A DNA stretch of 64,000 nt from contig JAQXCD010000036.1 of assembly GCA_029252045.1 (NCBI GenBank), positions 62,001-126,000 of the forward strand. The letters are read 5' to 3'. Made by a program: the position numbers and the translations under genes. The notes under the pieces are model-generated. The model worked only from the letters and a program-made list of their open reading frames with translations, did no database searches and was not told the DNA's origin. The stretch comes from Sulfitobacter sp. GTDB lineage: Bacteria; Pseudomonadota; Alphaproteobacteria; Rhodobacterales; Rhodobacteraceae. Positions 7,855-17,280 of the stretch are shown here, piece after piece (within the stretch, counting starts at the first letter, position 1; the number at the start of each line of letters is the position of its first letter).

Positions 7855-9339
7855 TCAGAGCGACAAAGCGACAAAGCGAGGATCACCGGCGCGGCGCACC
7901 AGAAGCAGCAGGGATTTCCGCCCTGCTTCGCGCGCCGCATCAATGCGGTCGTTCAGATCGGCAATGGTCACGATCTTCTGTTGTCCCGCTTCAGTGATGA
8001 TATCACCCGCGCGCAGGCCCTTCTCAAAGGCTTCCGAGCCCTCTTCGACAGCTGTTACAGCCAGACCTTCCAGATCGGCAGCCGCACCCAGCTCGCCGCG
8101 CATCTCGTCGGTCAGTGGCGTGACCGTCAGGCCCAGTTGGGATGAAACTTCGGGGGTGGCAGGGGTGTCCGGCGTCGCTTCTTCCTCCGGGGTCGCATCG
8201 GCGCTTGCGTCTTCACGGCGGCCCAGCACCACGGCAATGGTCTGGCTTTTGCCTTCGCGCAGAACGGTCACACGGACGGTCGCCCCAACGGGGCTATTGC
8301 CGACCTGACGGACCAAACCGCGTGTATCGGCCACATCAACACCGTCGAAGGACAAGATGACATCCCCCGTCTCAAGACCGGCATCTTTGGCAGGACCATC
8401 AGGCACATCGGTGATCAGCGCCCCCGCGGCAGACTTGAGGCCCATGGCATCAGCCACGTCCTGAGTGACGTCCTGAATGCGCACGCCCAACCAGCCACGG
8501 CGCGTTTCGCCGAATTCTTTCAACTGGTCGACAACACGGGTCACAACATTGGAAGCCATCGAGAAACCGATACCGATAGAGCCGCCGTTGGGCGAAAGGA
8601 TTGCCGTATTCACACCGATCACTTCACCGTCCATGTTGAACAGCGGGCCACCGGAGTTGCCACGGTTGATCGCCGCATCGGTCTGGATGTAATCATCATA
8701 AGTGCCTGACAGGGCACGGTTGCGCGCGCTCACGATGCCGGCGGAGACGGAAAAGCCCTGCCCCAGCGGGTTACCCATTGCGATCACCCAGTCGCCTACA
8801 CGGGCGGCGTCACTGTTGCCAAAGCTGACAAACGGCAGCGGTGCGTCGGCCTCGACTTTGAGCAGGGCAATATCTGTGTTCGGGTCGGTACCGATCACTT
8901 TGGCGATCAGCTCTTTGCCTGAGAAAAATTCAATTGTGATTTCATCCGCGCCCTCAATGACGTGGTTGTTTGTGACAACGTAGCCGTCTTCGGAAATTAC
9001 AAAGCCGGACCCCAATGCAGAGGAGCGGCGAGGTGCCGGTGTTGTCTCGTCGCCTTCGCCACGGTTGCGGTCCTGAAATTCGCGGAAGAAATCCTCAAAC
9101 GGCGAGCCCTCGGGCACGATGCCTTGGGGCCCTGTACGCCCTTCCACCAGCGTTGACGTGGTGATGTTCACCACCGACGGGCTGATCTTTTCCGCAAGCG
9201 GCGCAAGGCTTTCGGGTTTGGCATAGGCCATTACCGTCTGCAAAATCACCAGCGACAGCGCCATCACACCCAAAAGGGCCGCGCGCAGAACGGGGGAAAA
9301 AGATGTGGTTCGGGTTTGGGCGACCGCTTTGGGCTGCAT
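7855..9339 (-). CDS. Do/DegP-family periplasmic serine protease (altered C terminus)
   Basis: This HtrA-type protease and chaperone degrades misfolded envelope proteins. The 494-residue form starts at the ATG at 9339, with AGGAG nine bases upstream, rather than at 9363. A signal or anchor segment covers residues about 18-40. The trypsin-like domain has triad H126 (NNHVIEG), D156 (NTDIALL) and S229 (RGNSGGPLF), followed by two PDZ domains (about 275-365 and 395-485). The last codons read RFVALSL-stop because of an 8-bp tandem duplication at 7861-7876. With one copy the frame would continue as RFVALTLEDE-stop at the next TAA. Loss of four terminal residues is unlikely to inactivate it. It lies downstream of hflKC, consistent with a membrane-protein quality-control group. 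Confidence 0.93.
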   Translation of the reverse strand: MQPKAVAQTRTTSFSPVLRAALLGVMALSLVILQTVMAYAKPESLAPLAEKISPSVVNITTSTLVEGRTGPQGIVPEGSPFEDFFREFQDRNRGEGDETTPAPRRSSALGSGFVISEDGYVVTNNHVIEGADEITIEFFSGKELIAKVIGTDPNTDIALLKVEADAPLPFVSFGNSDAARVGDWVIAMGNPLGQGFSVSAGIVSARNRALSGTYDDYIQTDAAINRGNSGGPLFNMDGEVIGVNTAILSPNGGSIGIGFSMASNVVTRVVDQLKEFGETRRGWLGVRIQDVTQDVADAMGLKSAAGALITDVPDGPAKDAGLETGDVILSFDGVDVADTRGLVRQVGNSPVGATVRVTVLREGKSQTIAVVLGRREDASADATPEEEATPDTPATPEVSSQLGLTVTPLTDEMRGELGAAADLEGLAVTAVEEGSEAFEKGLRAGDIITEAGQQKIVTIADLNDRIDAAREAGRKSLLLLVRRAGDPRFVALSL

Positions 9340-9507
9340 ATAACGTCTCCTGATCGAAATCATTCCCGCGTCGGGGCGATTTTCCTATGGCTGGCAGAGT
9401 GCATGGTGACCGCACTAACCGCAATATGAAAGATGGAGTTTAATCGCCCGATTTCAACGGCTGATCGCAGAGGCGTGAAGGGCCGACTGGTTTATGCCCT
9501 GCTGCAG

Positions 9508-9541
9508 AAAAAAAGGGCCGACACAGATGTGCAGCCCCTTT
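9508..9541 (-). terminator. Terminator after hflC
   Basis: Read on the minus strand, AAAGGGGC and GCCCTTTTTTT flank an interrupted hairpin 22 bp past the hflC stop. This separates hflKC from the degP-like gene, whose own start follows about 170 bp later. The remaining spacer (9340-9507) shows no gene; the DUF2065 protein often found here is absent. Confidence 0.65.
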
Positions 9542-9563
9542 GATGCTTGAAGGCAGTCTGCCT

Positions 9564-10463
9564 TTAGCGGGATTCACCCTCATCAGAGCGTGAGCCCTGA
9601 TCGGAGCGGAGGTAGTTGAAGAATTCACTGTCGGGCGACAAAACCATGGTGGAATTGCTGCCCTTCAGGGACTCCTCATATGCGGCCAGTGAGCGGTAGA
9701 ACTCAAAGAATTCAGGATCTTTGGAGTATGCTTTTGCGAAAATGTTGTTCCGCTGGGCGTCCGCTTCACCTTCAATGATACGCGCATCACGGGTCGCTTC
9801 CGAGATGATCTCCTCAAAGGTACGATCTGCGAGCGCCGTCACACGTTGTGCCGCTTCTTTACCGCGGGCACGCTCATCGGTCGCTTCACGCTCGCGCTCG
9901 GCAATCATCCGTTGCAGGGTTGCGTCAAAGTTCTGCTCGGGCAGATTTGTCTGGCGCAGACGCACGTCCACAACCTTGAGGCCCAGCGCATCTGCACGCG
10001 CATCGGACCGGACCCGGATCTGGTCCATCAGCGCGGAGCGCTCTGGCGACAGGATCGTGTTGGAAGTCACACCTTGGGCACCCAAAACCGCACGGATCTG
10101 GGATTCCAGAATACCGCTGAGGTCATTTGCCGCGCGCGCCTCACCACCCGAGCCAACAGCCTGACGGTACTGCACCACATCGTCGATACGGTAGAGAACA
10201 AAGGCGTCGATTTTCAAACGACGATCATCGGAAGGTGTAACTTCGATTTCCGGGGTTTGCAGCGACAGAATGCGGTCTTCAAAACGCGCAACTTCATCGA
10301 TCATCGGCACTTTGAAACCGATGCCCGGTTCGGTCACCACTTGTTTGATTTGACCAAAGCGCAGAACCAGCGCTCTTTCACGCTCGTCCACCACAAAGAT
10401 CGAGGAAAGGATGCCTGCGACAACAATCGCAACAACGGGGATTAGAAAGCTGGTCTTATTCAT
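9564..10463 (-). CDS. hflC: HflC, SPFH-family regulator of FtsH protease
   Basis: HflC and HflK form a large membrane complex around FtsH that modulates degradation of membrane proteins. The 299-residue protein has one N-terminal membrane anchor (LIPVVAIVVAGILSSIFVV) followed by the prohibitin/SPFH domain (ERALVLRFGQIKQVVTEPG) and a helical region rich in EREREATDERARGKE. Its ATG overlaps the hflK stop by one base (TGATG), so the two are translationally coupled and probably made in equal amounts. Confidence 0.95.
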   Translation of the reverse strand: MNKTSFLIPVVAIVVAGILSSIFVVDERERALVLRFGQIKQVVTEPGIGFKVPMIDEVARFEDRILSLQTPEIEVTPSDDRRLKIDAFVLYRIDDVVQYRQAVGSGGEARAANDLSGILESQIRAVLGAQGVTSNTILSPERSALMDQIRVRSDARADALGLKVVDVRLRQTNLPEQNFDATLQRMIAEREREATDERARGKEAAQRVTALADRTFEEIISEATRDARIIEGEADAQRNNIFAKAYSKDPEFFEFYRSLAAYEESLKGSNSTMVLSPDSEFFNYLRSDQGSRSDEGESR

Positions 10464-11689
10464 CAGTTATTCCCTCCGCTGCGGCGCAGCTCGTTCAGGG
10501 GAAGATACGGGACAACACCCTGCCCGCCCCCTTCGCCTTGACCGTTTTCAAGAATGATCTTGTCCACCTGGCCAAAGACTTTCTCCATCGTCTCAAGATA
10601 CAAACGCTTGCGCGTCACTTCGGGTGCGGCCTGATATTCGGTCAGAACCGCCTCAAAGCGTGACGCCTCACCGATAGCGCCGTTCACTTCACGCGCACGG
10701 TAGCCTTCTGCAGCCTCCAGCAGCTTGGCGCTTTCACCACGGGCCTCAGCGGTTTTCTGGTTGGCATAGGCATCCGCCTGACGCTCCAGACGGTCGCGCT
10801 CTTGCTCGGCGGCCTGCACGTCACGGAAGGCATCCACAACCGACACTTGCGATGTGCTGCCGTTCGCCGCTGTCACAGTGACCGTCCGGCTGGGCGGGTC
10901 AACTTTGTTCACGTTAACACGCAGCACAGCAATACCGGTTTTGCGGTTATCGAGCGTTGCCTGAATAAGCCCTTTAACCTGTTCTTCTACCAAACCACGG
11001 TCACGGCTCAGGATCGGTGCCAGCTCGGATTGGGCAATCACTTCGCGCATTGCGGATTCGGAAATCGCGCGCACAGAGGTTTCGGGATCGCGCAGCGAGA
11101 ACTTGAACTGCTCGGCGTCTTTGATGTTCCACACAACCTGAAAGTCGATGTCGACGATGTTTTCATCCGTGGTCAGCATCAGGCCATCGTTATCACCGGC
11201 AGAGCGGCTAACGCCCAGCGTCTCGGTGCGGTTGGTGGTCACGTCGAACACTTCCGCCTTCACAACGGGCCAAGGCGCAAAGTTCAGACCCTCGGTGCCG
11301 ATGCCCGAAAACTTGCCCAGGAACAGCTCGATCGATTGCTGTTCGGGACGCACTGTGTAGGTCGAGGCAAAAAGCCATGCCGCCGCTGCGGCCAACACAC
11401 CGATGCCAACCATGCCGCGGGTAATTTCGGGAGCGCCACCGCCGCCACCGCCAGATCCACCGCCTGTCCCGTTAGAGCGGCCACCGCCCCCCATCAGAAC
11501 GCGCAGCTGTTCCTGGCCTTTTTTCACCAGCTCGTCGATCTCGGGGATCGGTGGCTTGTCACCGCCACCACGATGCCCGCGATTGCCACCGTTGTTTCCG
11601 CCGTTGTCGCCACCGCCGTTATTGCCGCCGCCGTTGCTGCCGCCCGAATTGCCGCCGCCGCCCCAAGGACCGCCCGTATTGCCAGCCAT
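10463..11689 (-). CDS. hflK: HflK, SPFH-family regulator of FtsH protease
   Basis: The 408-residue partner of HflC begins with a low-complexity Gly/Asn-rich cytoplasmic tail (residues about 5-50, GGGN-type runs) and a Pro/Glu segment. A single membrane span follows (GVLAAAAAWLFASTYTV), then the SPFH domain (RPEQQSIELFLGKFSG) and a long helical region. The Gly-rich N terminus is normal for HflK. The start at 11689 (MAGNTGGPWGG) follows GAGGG about 12 bases upstream; the longer start at 11722 would add an unrelated leader. It lies 97 bp downstream of gor, so it may have its own promoter. Confidence 0.95.
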   Translation of the reverse strand: MAGNTGGPWGGGGNSGGSNGGGNNGGGDNGGNNGGNRGHRGGGDKPPIPEIDELVKKGQEQLRVLMGGGGRSNGTGGGSGGGGGGAPEITRGMVGIGVLAAAAAWLFASTYTVRPEQQSIELFLGKFSGIGTEGLNFAPWPVVKAEVFDVTTNRTETLGVSRSAGDNDGLMLTTDENIVDIDFQVVWNIKDAEQFKFSLRDPETSVRAISESAMREVIAQSELAPILSRDRGLVEEQVKGLIQATLDNRKTGIAVLRVNVNKVDPPSRTVTVTAANGSTSQVSVVDAFRDVQAAEQERDRLERQADAYANQKTAEARGESAKLLEAAEGYRAREVNGAIGEASRFEAVLTEYQAAPEVTRKRLYLETMEKVFGQVDKIILENGQGEGGGQGVVPYLPLNELRRSGGNN

Positions 11690-11786
11690 ATGTATCGTTT
11701 CCCTCTGTAAGTCGCCCCTCACGGGGCAGGCTTGTCGTATGATATGTAAACTGTGCGTTCACAGAATTATTTCAAGACGTGATGCC

Positions 11787-13148
11787 TCAAGAAGTCCGCA
11801 CAGGATTCCGCATTGTCACCAGCTCTTCCGACATTGTCGGATGAACAGCGCAGGTTTGGTCGAATTGTTCTTTGGTCGCCCCCATTTTCACAGCAATGCC
11901 CGCCAGCTGGATCATTTCACCTGCCTGCGGTGCGACGATATGACAGCCCAGCACAGTGCGGTTTGCCTTGGAAACCACCAGCTTCATCATCACGCGGTCG
12001 TCGCGGCCCGCAAAAGCGGTCTGCATCGGCTTGAAGGAGGTCGCGTAAATCTCGACCTCTTCTTGCGCGCGCGCCGCTTCTTCGGTCATGCCGACGGTGC
12101 CCATTTCGGGCTGGGTAAAGACGGCTGACGCGATCAGCTCGTGATCTACCGGCGTAGGCTCCCCGCCAAAGACGGTTTTGACAAAAGCCATGCCTTCGCG
12201 GATGGCCACAGGTGTCAGGTTCACACGGTCGGTCACGTCGCCGATTGCGTAGACTGATGGCACGCCCGTCTGGCTGTATTCATTCACTTCAATAGCGCCG
12301 TTGCGGCCCATTTTGATACCGAGGTTTTCCAGCCCCATATTGGTCGAGTTCGGCTTGCGGCCCGTTGCAAAGAATACCTTTTCAAAGGTCTTTTCCTTAC
12401 CGGTCGTCGCCTTGACCCAAGTACCGCCTTCGCGGTTTTCCATTTCGATGATGCTGGCGCCGGAGTGCATGTCGATGCCGCGTGTGCGCATCTGCTCTGC
12501 CACAAGGCCGCGCGCTTCGTCGTCAAACCCGTTCAGGATCTGGCCGCCGCGGTAGTACATCGTCACATCCACGCCAAGGCCGTGCAGGATGCAGGCGAAT
12601 TCGCACGCGATATAGCCGCCGCCCACGATCAGCATCGACTTTGGCAATTCATCCAGATGGAAGATGTCGTCGGATACGATGCCCAGATCGGCATTGTCCA
12701 TTTCAGGGCGCACAGGGCGGCCACCTGTTGCGATCAGGATGTGCTTGGCGGTCTTTTCCTCACCCGTGGACAGCTTGACCGTATGCGCATCCTTCAAAGT
12801 TGCGCGCGCGTCGAGCTTCTCAACGCCGGAGCCATCCAGCAGCCTGCGATAGACGCCCTCCAGGCGGTCCAGCTCGGCACGCATCTTGCCGGAAAACGTC
12901 TGCCAGTTGAACGGGCCGTCCGTCACGTCCCAGCCGTAGTCGCGCGCATCCTGAAATGCATCGCGGTAGGTGGAGGCGAAAACCATCAGCTTTTTCGGCA
13001 CACAGCCCCGGATTACGCAGGTCCCGCCATAGCGGTCTTCCTCGGCCAATGCGACCTTTGCACCATATTCGCCCGCTGCAACCCGTGCCGCACGCACTCC
13101 GCCAGAGCCGCCACCGATGACAAACAGATCATAGTCAAAATCGCTCAT
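11787..13148 (-). CDS. gor: Glutathione-disulfide reductase
   Basis: This FAD enzyme reduces GSSG to GSH with NADPH in the cytosol. The 453-residue chain has the FAD-binding GGGSGGVRAARVAA, the redox-active pair C44/C49 in GGTCVIRGCVPKK (the GR rather than the lipoamide dehydrogenase signature), the pyridine-nucleotide Rossmann motif VGGGYIACEFA, FAD-binding YAIGDVTDRVNLTPVA, and the C-terminal CAVHPTMSEE supplying the His-Glu pair of the dimer active site. It lies 17 bp downstream of rpiA. That association fits, because the pentose phosphate pathway supplies NADPH. Confidence 0.96.
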   Translation of the reverse strand: MSDFDYDLFVIGGGSGGVRAARVAAGEYGAKVALAEEDRYGGTCVIRGCVPKKLMVFASTYRDAFQDARDYGWDVTDGPFNWQTFSGKMRAELDRLEGVYRRLLDGSGVEKLDARATLKDAHTVKLSTGEEKTAKHILIATGGRPVRPEMDNADLGIVSDDIFHLDELPKSMLIVGGGYIACEFACILHGLGVDVTMYYRGGQILNGFDDEARGLVAEQMRTRGIDMHSGASIIEMENREGGTWVKATTGKEKTFEKVFFATGRKPNSTNMGLENLGIKMGRNGAIEVNEYSQTGVPSVYAIGDVTDRVNLTPVAIREGMAFVKTVFGGEPTPVDHELIASAVFTQPEMGTVGMTEEAARAQEEVEIYATSFKPMQTAFAGRDDRVMMKLVVSKANRTVLGCHIVAPQAGEMIQLAGIAVKMGATKEQFDQTCAVHPTMSEELVTMRNPVRTS

Positions 13149-13165
13149 AGAAGTCGCCTTTCAGA

Positions 13166-13954
13166 TTAGTCGCTCAGGTAGGAGAACAGGTTGTCGCTCT
13201 CGACAAAGTCCAGACGCTCGGTCGCGACAGTGCCTTGGTTGATGTCGCGCACTTCGACGCGGCCATCGCCGTAACCAATGACAACGGTATCACAAATGTC
13301 GATAAACAGTCCGTTTTCGACCACACCGGGCATCTGGTTGATGACCAGCGCCAGTTGGCGTGGATTGCCGATGCGGTTCAGGTGCAGATCAAGGATGTGG
13401 TTGCCCTCGTCCGTCATAAAGGGGCGGTCCCCGTTCATGCGCAGGGTGCTGGAGCGGCCCAAAACATCCATCGAGATCAACGTCTCTTCCACCAGAGCCT
13501 GTGTTGTCTGCCAGCCAAAGGGAATAACTTCGATCGGCAGCGGGAAAGCGCCCAGATGCTCGACCTCCTTGCCGATATCGGCAATCACAATCATCTGGTC
13601 GCTGGCCGTTGCCACGATCTTTTCCTGCAACAGCGCGCCACCACCGCCTTTGGTCAGGTTCAACTCGCCGTCGAACTCATCAGCGCCGTCAATTGTGAGG
13701 TCCAGCCATTTCGCCTCGTCGAGGCTGATCACTTCAATCCCCACCTCGCGCGCCAATTGCGCTGTCCGGCTGGAGGTTGGCACACCGCGAATTTTCAGCC
13801 CGTCGTCGCGGACCATCTCGCCCAGACACCGCACCAGCCATGCGGCCGTTGATCCGGTGCCAAGACCTACACGCATGCCGTCTTCTACAAATTGTGCCGC
13901 GCGTTTGGCGGCAACAAATTTCGCTTTGTCGATCGGTGACAAGTCTCCGGACAT
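13166..13954 (-). CDS. rpiA: Ribose-5-phosphate isomerase A
   Basis: RpiA interconverts ribose 5-phosphate and ribulose 5-phosphate in the non-oxidative pentose phosphate pathway. The 262-residue product carries the phosphate-binding GLGTGSTAAWLV and the active-site IDGADEFDGELNLTKGGGG with its catalytic Asp/Glu/Lys set, then the C-terminal GVVENGLFIDICDTVVIG. The start at 13954 (MSGDLSPIDKAK) is preceded by GGAG; the frame extends upstream to 14062 without homology. It leads gor with a 17-bp gap. Confidence 0.96.
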   Translation of the reverse strand: MSGDLSPIDKAKFVAAKRAAQFVEDGMRVGLGTGSTAAWLVRCLGEMVRDDGLKIRGVPTSSRTAQLAREVGIEVISLDEAKWLDLTIDGADEFDGELNLTKGGGGALLQEKIVATASDQMIVIADIGKEVEHLGAFPLPIEVIPFGWQTTQALVEETLISMDVLGRSSTLRMNGDRPFMTDEGNHILDLHLNRIGNPRQLALVINQMPGVVENGLFIDICDTVVIGYGDGRVEVRDINQGTVATERLDFVESDNLFSYLSD

Positions 13955-14164
13955 CAGGCAGCTCCGTTTGTGTATCGCATTGCTTATAGGAAAGATGCGC
14001 GCGGGGTGCGAGAGGCAATCTTGCCCAATGCCCGGCCAATCGGGCTGCCCCCATAGCGCCAAGCGGTCACAAACTGGTGAAAGCCGATGCGCTACGCCCT
14101 AAATACGCGAAATCCGGTCGCTTTCAGACAGGCGCGCAGAGGGCCGTACAGGCACAAGCACCGC

Positions 14165-14866
14165 ATGACCTATGTGCTCCACTATGCCCCTGATAATGCC
14201 TCGCTGATTATCCGCCTCGCGCTGGATCATCTGGGCCTGCCGTACCGCGATCAACTGGTGGACCGTGCAGCCCAAGGGCAACGGTCGAAGGCCTATCTGG
14301 CGCTTAACCCAAACGGGCTGATTCCCGTACTGGAAACGCCCCAAGGTCCGGTCTTTGAGACAGGCGCAATTCTGCTGTGGCTGGGGGATACACACGGCGG
14401 GCTTGGCCCTCTACCGCAAGACGCTGCGCGTGCGGATTATCTAAAGTGGCTGTTCTATACGGCCAACACGCTGCACCCTGCCCTGCGCATGCTGTTCTAT
14501 CCTGAGAAGTATATCGGGGCAGATGCGGGCCATCAGGCCGCCCTGCGCGCAGGGCTTCACGGCCAGATTGACGCGGCTCTCGCTCTGCTGGACCAGCTCG
14601 CCGCCACTGGCCCTGCATGGCTGGGCAGTGACAGCCCCACGGGTCTGGATTTCTACATCGCCGCCTGTCTGCGCTGGTGTGCTCTTTATCCCGCCAACGC
14701 GCCGCGTGACTGGTTTGTCCCCGCACGCTATCCTGCGTTGATGCAAATGGCCGCCGGTCTGGAAGCCCTGCCCGCGACACACATGCTGCAAACCGCCGAA
14801 GGTCTGGGGCCTACGCCCTTTACTGCCCCCGTTTATGCCAACCCGCCTCATGGAAGTGCCACCTGA
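14165..14866 (+). CDS. Glutathione S-transferase family protein
   Basis: The 233-residue protein has an N-terminal thioredoxin-like GST domain (MTYVLHYAPDNASLIIRLAL, with the cis-Pro context NGLIPVLETPQG and ETGAILLWL) and an all-helical C-terminal domain with DFYIAACLRWC. The catalytic Ser/Cys is not obvious; the Ser of DNASL is a candidate. The substrate is unknown. The start at 14165 gives a canonical GST N terminus. A longer frame from 14087 is possible and has weak upstream GAAAG. It ends in TGATG, overlapping sdaA by one base, so the two are cotranscribed. Confidence 0.88.
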   Translation: MTYVLHYAPDNASLIIRLALDHLGLPYRDQLVDRAAQGQRSKAYLALNPNGLIPVLETPQGPVFETGAILLWLGDTHGGLGPLPQDAARADYLKWLFYTANTLHPALRMLFYPEKYIGADAGHQAALRAGLHGQIDAALALLDQLAATGPAWLGSDSPTGLDFYIAACLRWCALYPANAPRDWFVPARYPALMQMAAGLEALPATHMLQTAEGLGPTPFTAPVYANPPHGSAT

Positions 14867-16239
14867 TGTTTTTATCTGTCTTCGAGATGTTCAAAGTGGG
14901 CATTGGCCCCTCTTCCTCCCACACCATGGGGCCGATGGTGGCCGCTGCACGGTTTTTGGACCAGATGCGTGCCTCGCCGTTCCACTTTGCGGGATTGCGC
15001 GCGTCGCTGCACGGCTCGCTCGCGTTTACAGGGATTGGCCACGCCACCGACCGCGCCACCATTCTGGGCCTCGCAGGGTTTACACCCGAAAGCTATGATG
15101 CGGAGAAGGCAGATGCCGCTCTGCAAAGCATCACCGAGACACAGTTAATCCACGCGCCCGATCTGCCGCCCCTGCGCTTCAATCCCAAGGCCGATCTGGT
15201 CTTTGACTATGACACCCCGCTGAAAGGCCACGCCAATGGCATGACCCTGATGGCCACCGATGCGCAGGGCGATGTCACACTGCGGCAGGTCTATTACTCC
15301 ATCGGCGGCGGGTTTGTCATGACCGAGGAGGAACTGGCCGCAGGCAAGGACACCGACGAGGGCGCGCCCGTGCCCTACCCGTTCAAAACAGCTGTCGAGA
15401 TGCTGGAGATGGCGAAGGCGTCCGGCAAATCAATCGCCGGTATGAAACGCGCCAACGAGGAATCGCGCGGCGGGGCGGAGAACCTTCGGAGCGGCACCAA
15501 ACGCCTGTGGCAGGTGATGAACGATTGCATCAACCGCGGACTAGAGACGGACGGCATCCTGCCGGGTGGCCTCAACGTCAAACGCCGCGCCAAAGGCATC
15601 CATCAGGCGCTGCTGGCCGAACGCGGCATGAACCAATCCGCCCCCCACACCATCAACGACTGGATGAGCACCTACGCCATGGCCGTGAACGAGGAAAACG
15701 CGGCAGGCGGTCAGGTGGTCACGGCCCCCACCAACGGGGCGGCAGGGGTGATGCCCGCCACCCTGCGCTACTACCTTGATCACGTTCCGGGGGCGTCCGA
15801 GACCCATATCGAGGATTTCCTGCTGACTGCTGCTGCCATCGGCGGGCTGGTGAAGTTCAACGCCTCCATCTCGGGTGCCGAAGCGGGCTGTCAGGCCGAG
15901 GTTGGATCAGCCGCTGCAATGTCCGCAGGGGCGCTCTGTGCTGTCATGGGCGGCACACCCGAGCAGGTCGAAAATGCCGCCGAAATCGCGCTGGAGCATC
16001 ATCTGGGCATGACCTGTGATCCCGTGCGCGGCCTTGTACAGGTGCCTTGCATCGAGCGGAACGGGCTGGGTGCCATCAAAGCTGTTTCAGCCGCGTCCCT
16101 CGCCCTGCGCGGCGATGGCACGCACCTTGTGCCGCTGGATGCCTGCATCGAGACGATGCGCCAGACGGGCGTGGACATGAGCGAGAAGTATAAAGAGACA
16201 TCGCTGGGCGGATTGGCTGTGAACGTCCCCAACTGCTGA
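14866..16239 (+). CDS. sdaA: L-serine ammonia-lyase
   Basis: This iron-sulfur serine deaminase converts L-serine to pyruvate and ammonia. The 457-residue single-chain form has the N-terminal ACT-like beta domain (FEMFKVGIGPSSSHTMGPM) fused to the alpha catalytic domain. The [4Fe-4S] ligands lie in GAEAGCQAEVGSAAAMS, GMTCDPVRGLVQVPCIERN and near the C terminus (NVPNC). A coupled start with the upstream GST gene suggests coexpression. No amino-acid regulator is adjacent. Confidence 0.96.
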   Translation: MFLSVFEMFKVGIGPSSSHTMGPMVAAARFLDQMRASPFHFAGLRASLHGSLAFTGIGHATDRATILGLAGFTPESYDAEKADAALQSITETQLIHAPDLPPLRFNPKADLVFDYDTPLKGHANGMTLMATDAQGDVTLRQVYYSIGGGFVMTEEELAAGKDTDEGAPVPYPFKTAVEMLEMAKASGKSIAGMKRANEESRGGAENLRSGTKRLWQVMNDCINRGLETDGILPGGLNVKRRAKGIHQALLAERGMNQSAPHTINDWMSTYAMAVNEENAAGGQVVTAPTNGAAGVMPATLRYYLDHVPGASETHIEDFLLTAAAIGGLVKFNASISGAEAGCQAEVGSAAAMSAGALCAVMGGTPEQVENAAEIALEHHLGMTCDPVRGLVQVPCIERNGLGAIKAVSAASLALRGDGTHLVPLDACIETMRQTGVDMSEKYKETSLGGLAVNVPNC

Positions 16240-16359
16240 GGGTTGCACAGCAGTTACAGGCGGGGACCGGAGTTTTCCAATTATTCCGGCCCGTCTGTTT
16301 TGCAAAAATCGCTCTGCGGCGCTATTGCCTCGCCTGACCCTACGCCCTACCGATAGGCT

Positions 16360-17280
16360 ATGACACCTGATCGGCCGGTTCTCGGCATCCTTCTTATGCT
16401 GGGGTTTTGCATCCTCGCCCCTCTGGGGGATGCCTTGGCCAAGGTGCTGGGCCCTACGATCCCTTTGGGTCAACTGGTGTTTACCCGATTTGCCGTACAG
16501 GCCGTGGTGCTGATCCCGCTGATTGCTCTCGCCGGCATTCAATGGCGTCTGTCGCCACGCGCGTGGCGGTTGGCCTTCATCCGCACTGTGCTGCATATCT
16601 TCGGCATCGGCGGTATGTTCACCTCGCTCCAGTACCTGCCGCTGGCCGACGCCATCGCCATCGTATTTGTCATGCCCTTTATCATGCTGTTGCTGGGCCG
16701 CTTTGCGCTGGATGAAGAAGTAGGCCCTCATAGGCTGGCTGCCTGTGCCGTCGGGTTTATCGGCACGTTGCTGGTGATCCAGCCCAATTTTCTGGCGGTC
16801 GGCTGGATTGCCCTGCTGCCGGTTGGTGTGGCAGTAATCTTTGCACTGTTCATGCTCATCACGCGCAAGATCGCCAAGGAAGCGGACCCGATTGCCCTTC
16901 AGGCCATCAGCGGTGTGATCGCTGCTGCCTTGCTTTCACCGTTACTATGCTTCGGGCTGGTGTCAGGCTTTGCCCCCCTCACCCTCGTGCAGCCGTCACC
17001 AGTCGAATGGCAGTTGCTGGCCCTGATCGGCCTGCTGGGCACCGGGGCGCACCTGCTGATGACATGGTCGCTGCGCTATGCCCCCAGTGCCACACTCGCG
17101 CCTATGCAATATCTGGAAATTCCCGTTGCAACACTGGTCGGGTTTTGGCTGTTTTCCGAATTGCCCGATACGCTGGCAGCTTACGGCATTACGCTGACGG
17201 TTGCGGCGGGGGTGTATATTGTCCTGCGCGAGCAGGCCATCGCGCGCCGCCTTGCACGAAATGCGCGACCAACGGTCTGA
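16360..17280 (+). CDS. DMT-superfamily (EamA) transporter
   Basis: The 306-residue membrane protein shows about ten hydrophobic segments in two EamA repeats (FCILAPLGDALAKVLG at the start of the first; GVIAAALLSPLLCFGL and LIGLLGTGAHLLMTWSL in the second). It is predicted to export a metabolite or amino acid across the inner membrane, with no substrate inferable from sequence. The C-terminal about 30 codons overlap the convergent thiamine pyrophosphokinase gene by 92 bp. Confidence 0.88.
   Translation: MTPDRPVLGILLMLGFCILAPLGDALAKVLGPTIPLGQLVFTRFAVQAVVLIPLIALAGIQWRLSPRAWRLAFIRTVLHIFGIGGMFTSLQYLPLADAIAIVFVMPFIMLLLGRFALDEEVGPHRLAACAVGFIGTLLVIQPNFLAVGWIALLPVGVAVIFALFMLITRKIAKEADPIALQAISGVIAAALLSPLLCFGLVSGFAPLTLVQPSPVEWQLLALIGLLGTGAHLLMTWSLRYAPSATLAPMQYLEIPVATLVGFWLFSELPDTLAAYGITLTVAAGVYIVLREQAIARRLARNARPTV

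Noticed and set aside
9340-9507. Possible DUF2065 gene between hflC and the degP-like gene
   Set aside because: No small membrane-protein frame of that family is found; the open frame at 9440-9628 overlaps hflC and is not hydrophobic.
11560-11690. Repeat array resembling a direct-repeat locus
   Set aside because: This is the Gly/Asn-rich N-terminal coding sequence of HflK (GGN codons); there are no spacers of the kind found in CRISPR arrays.
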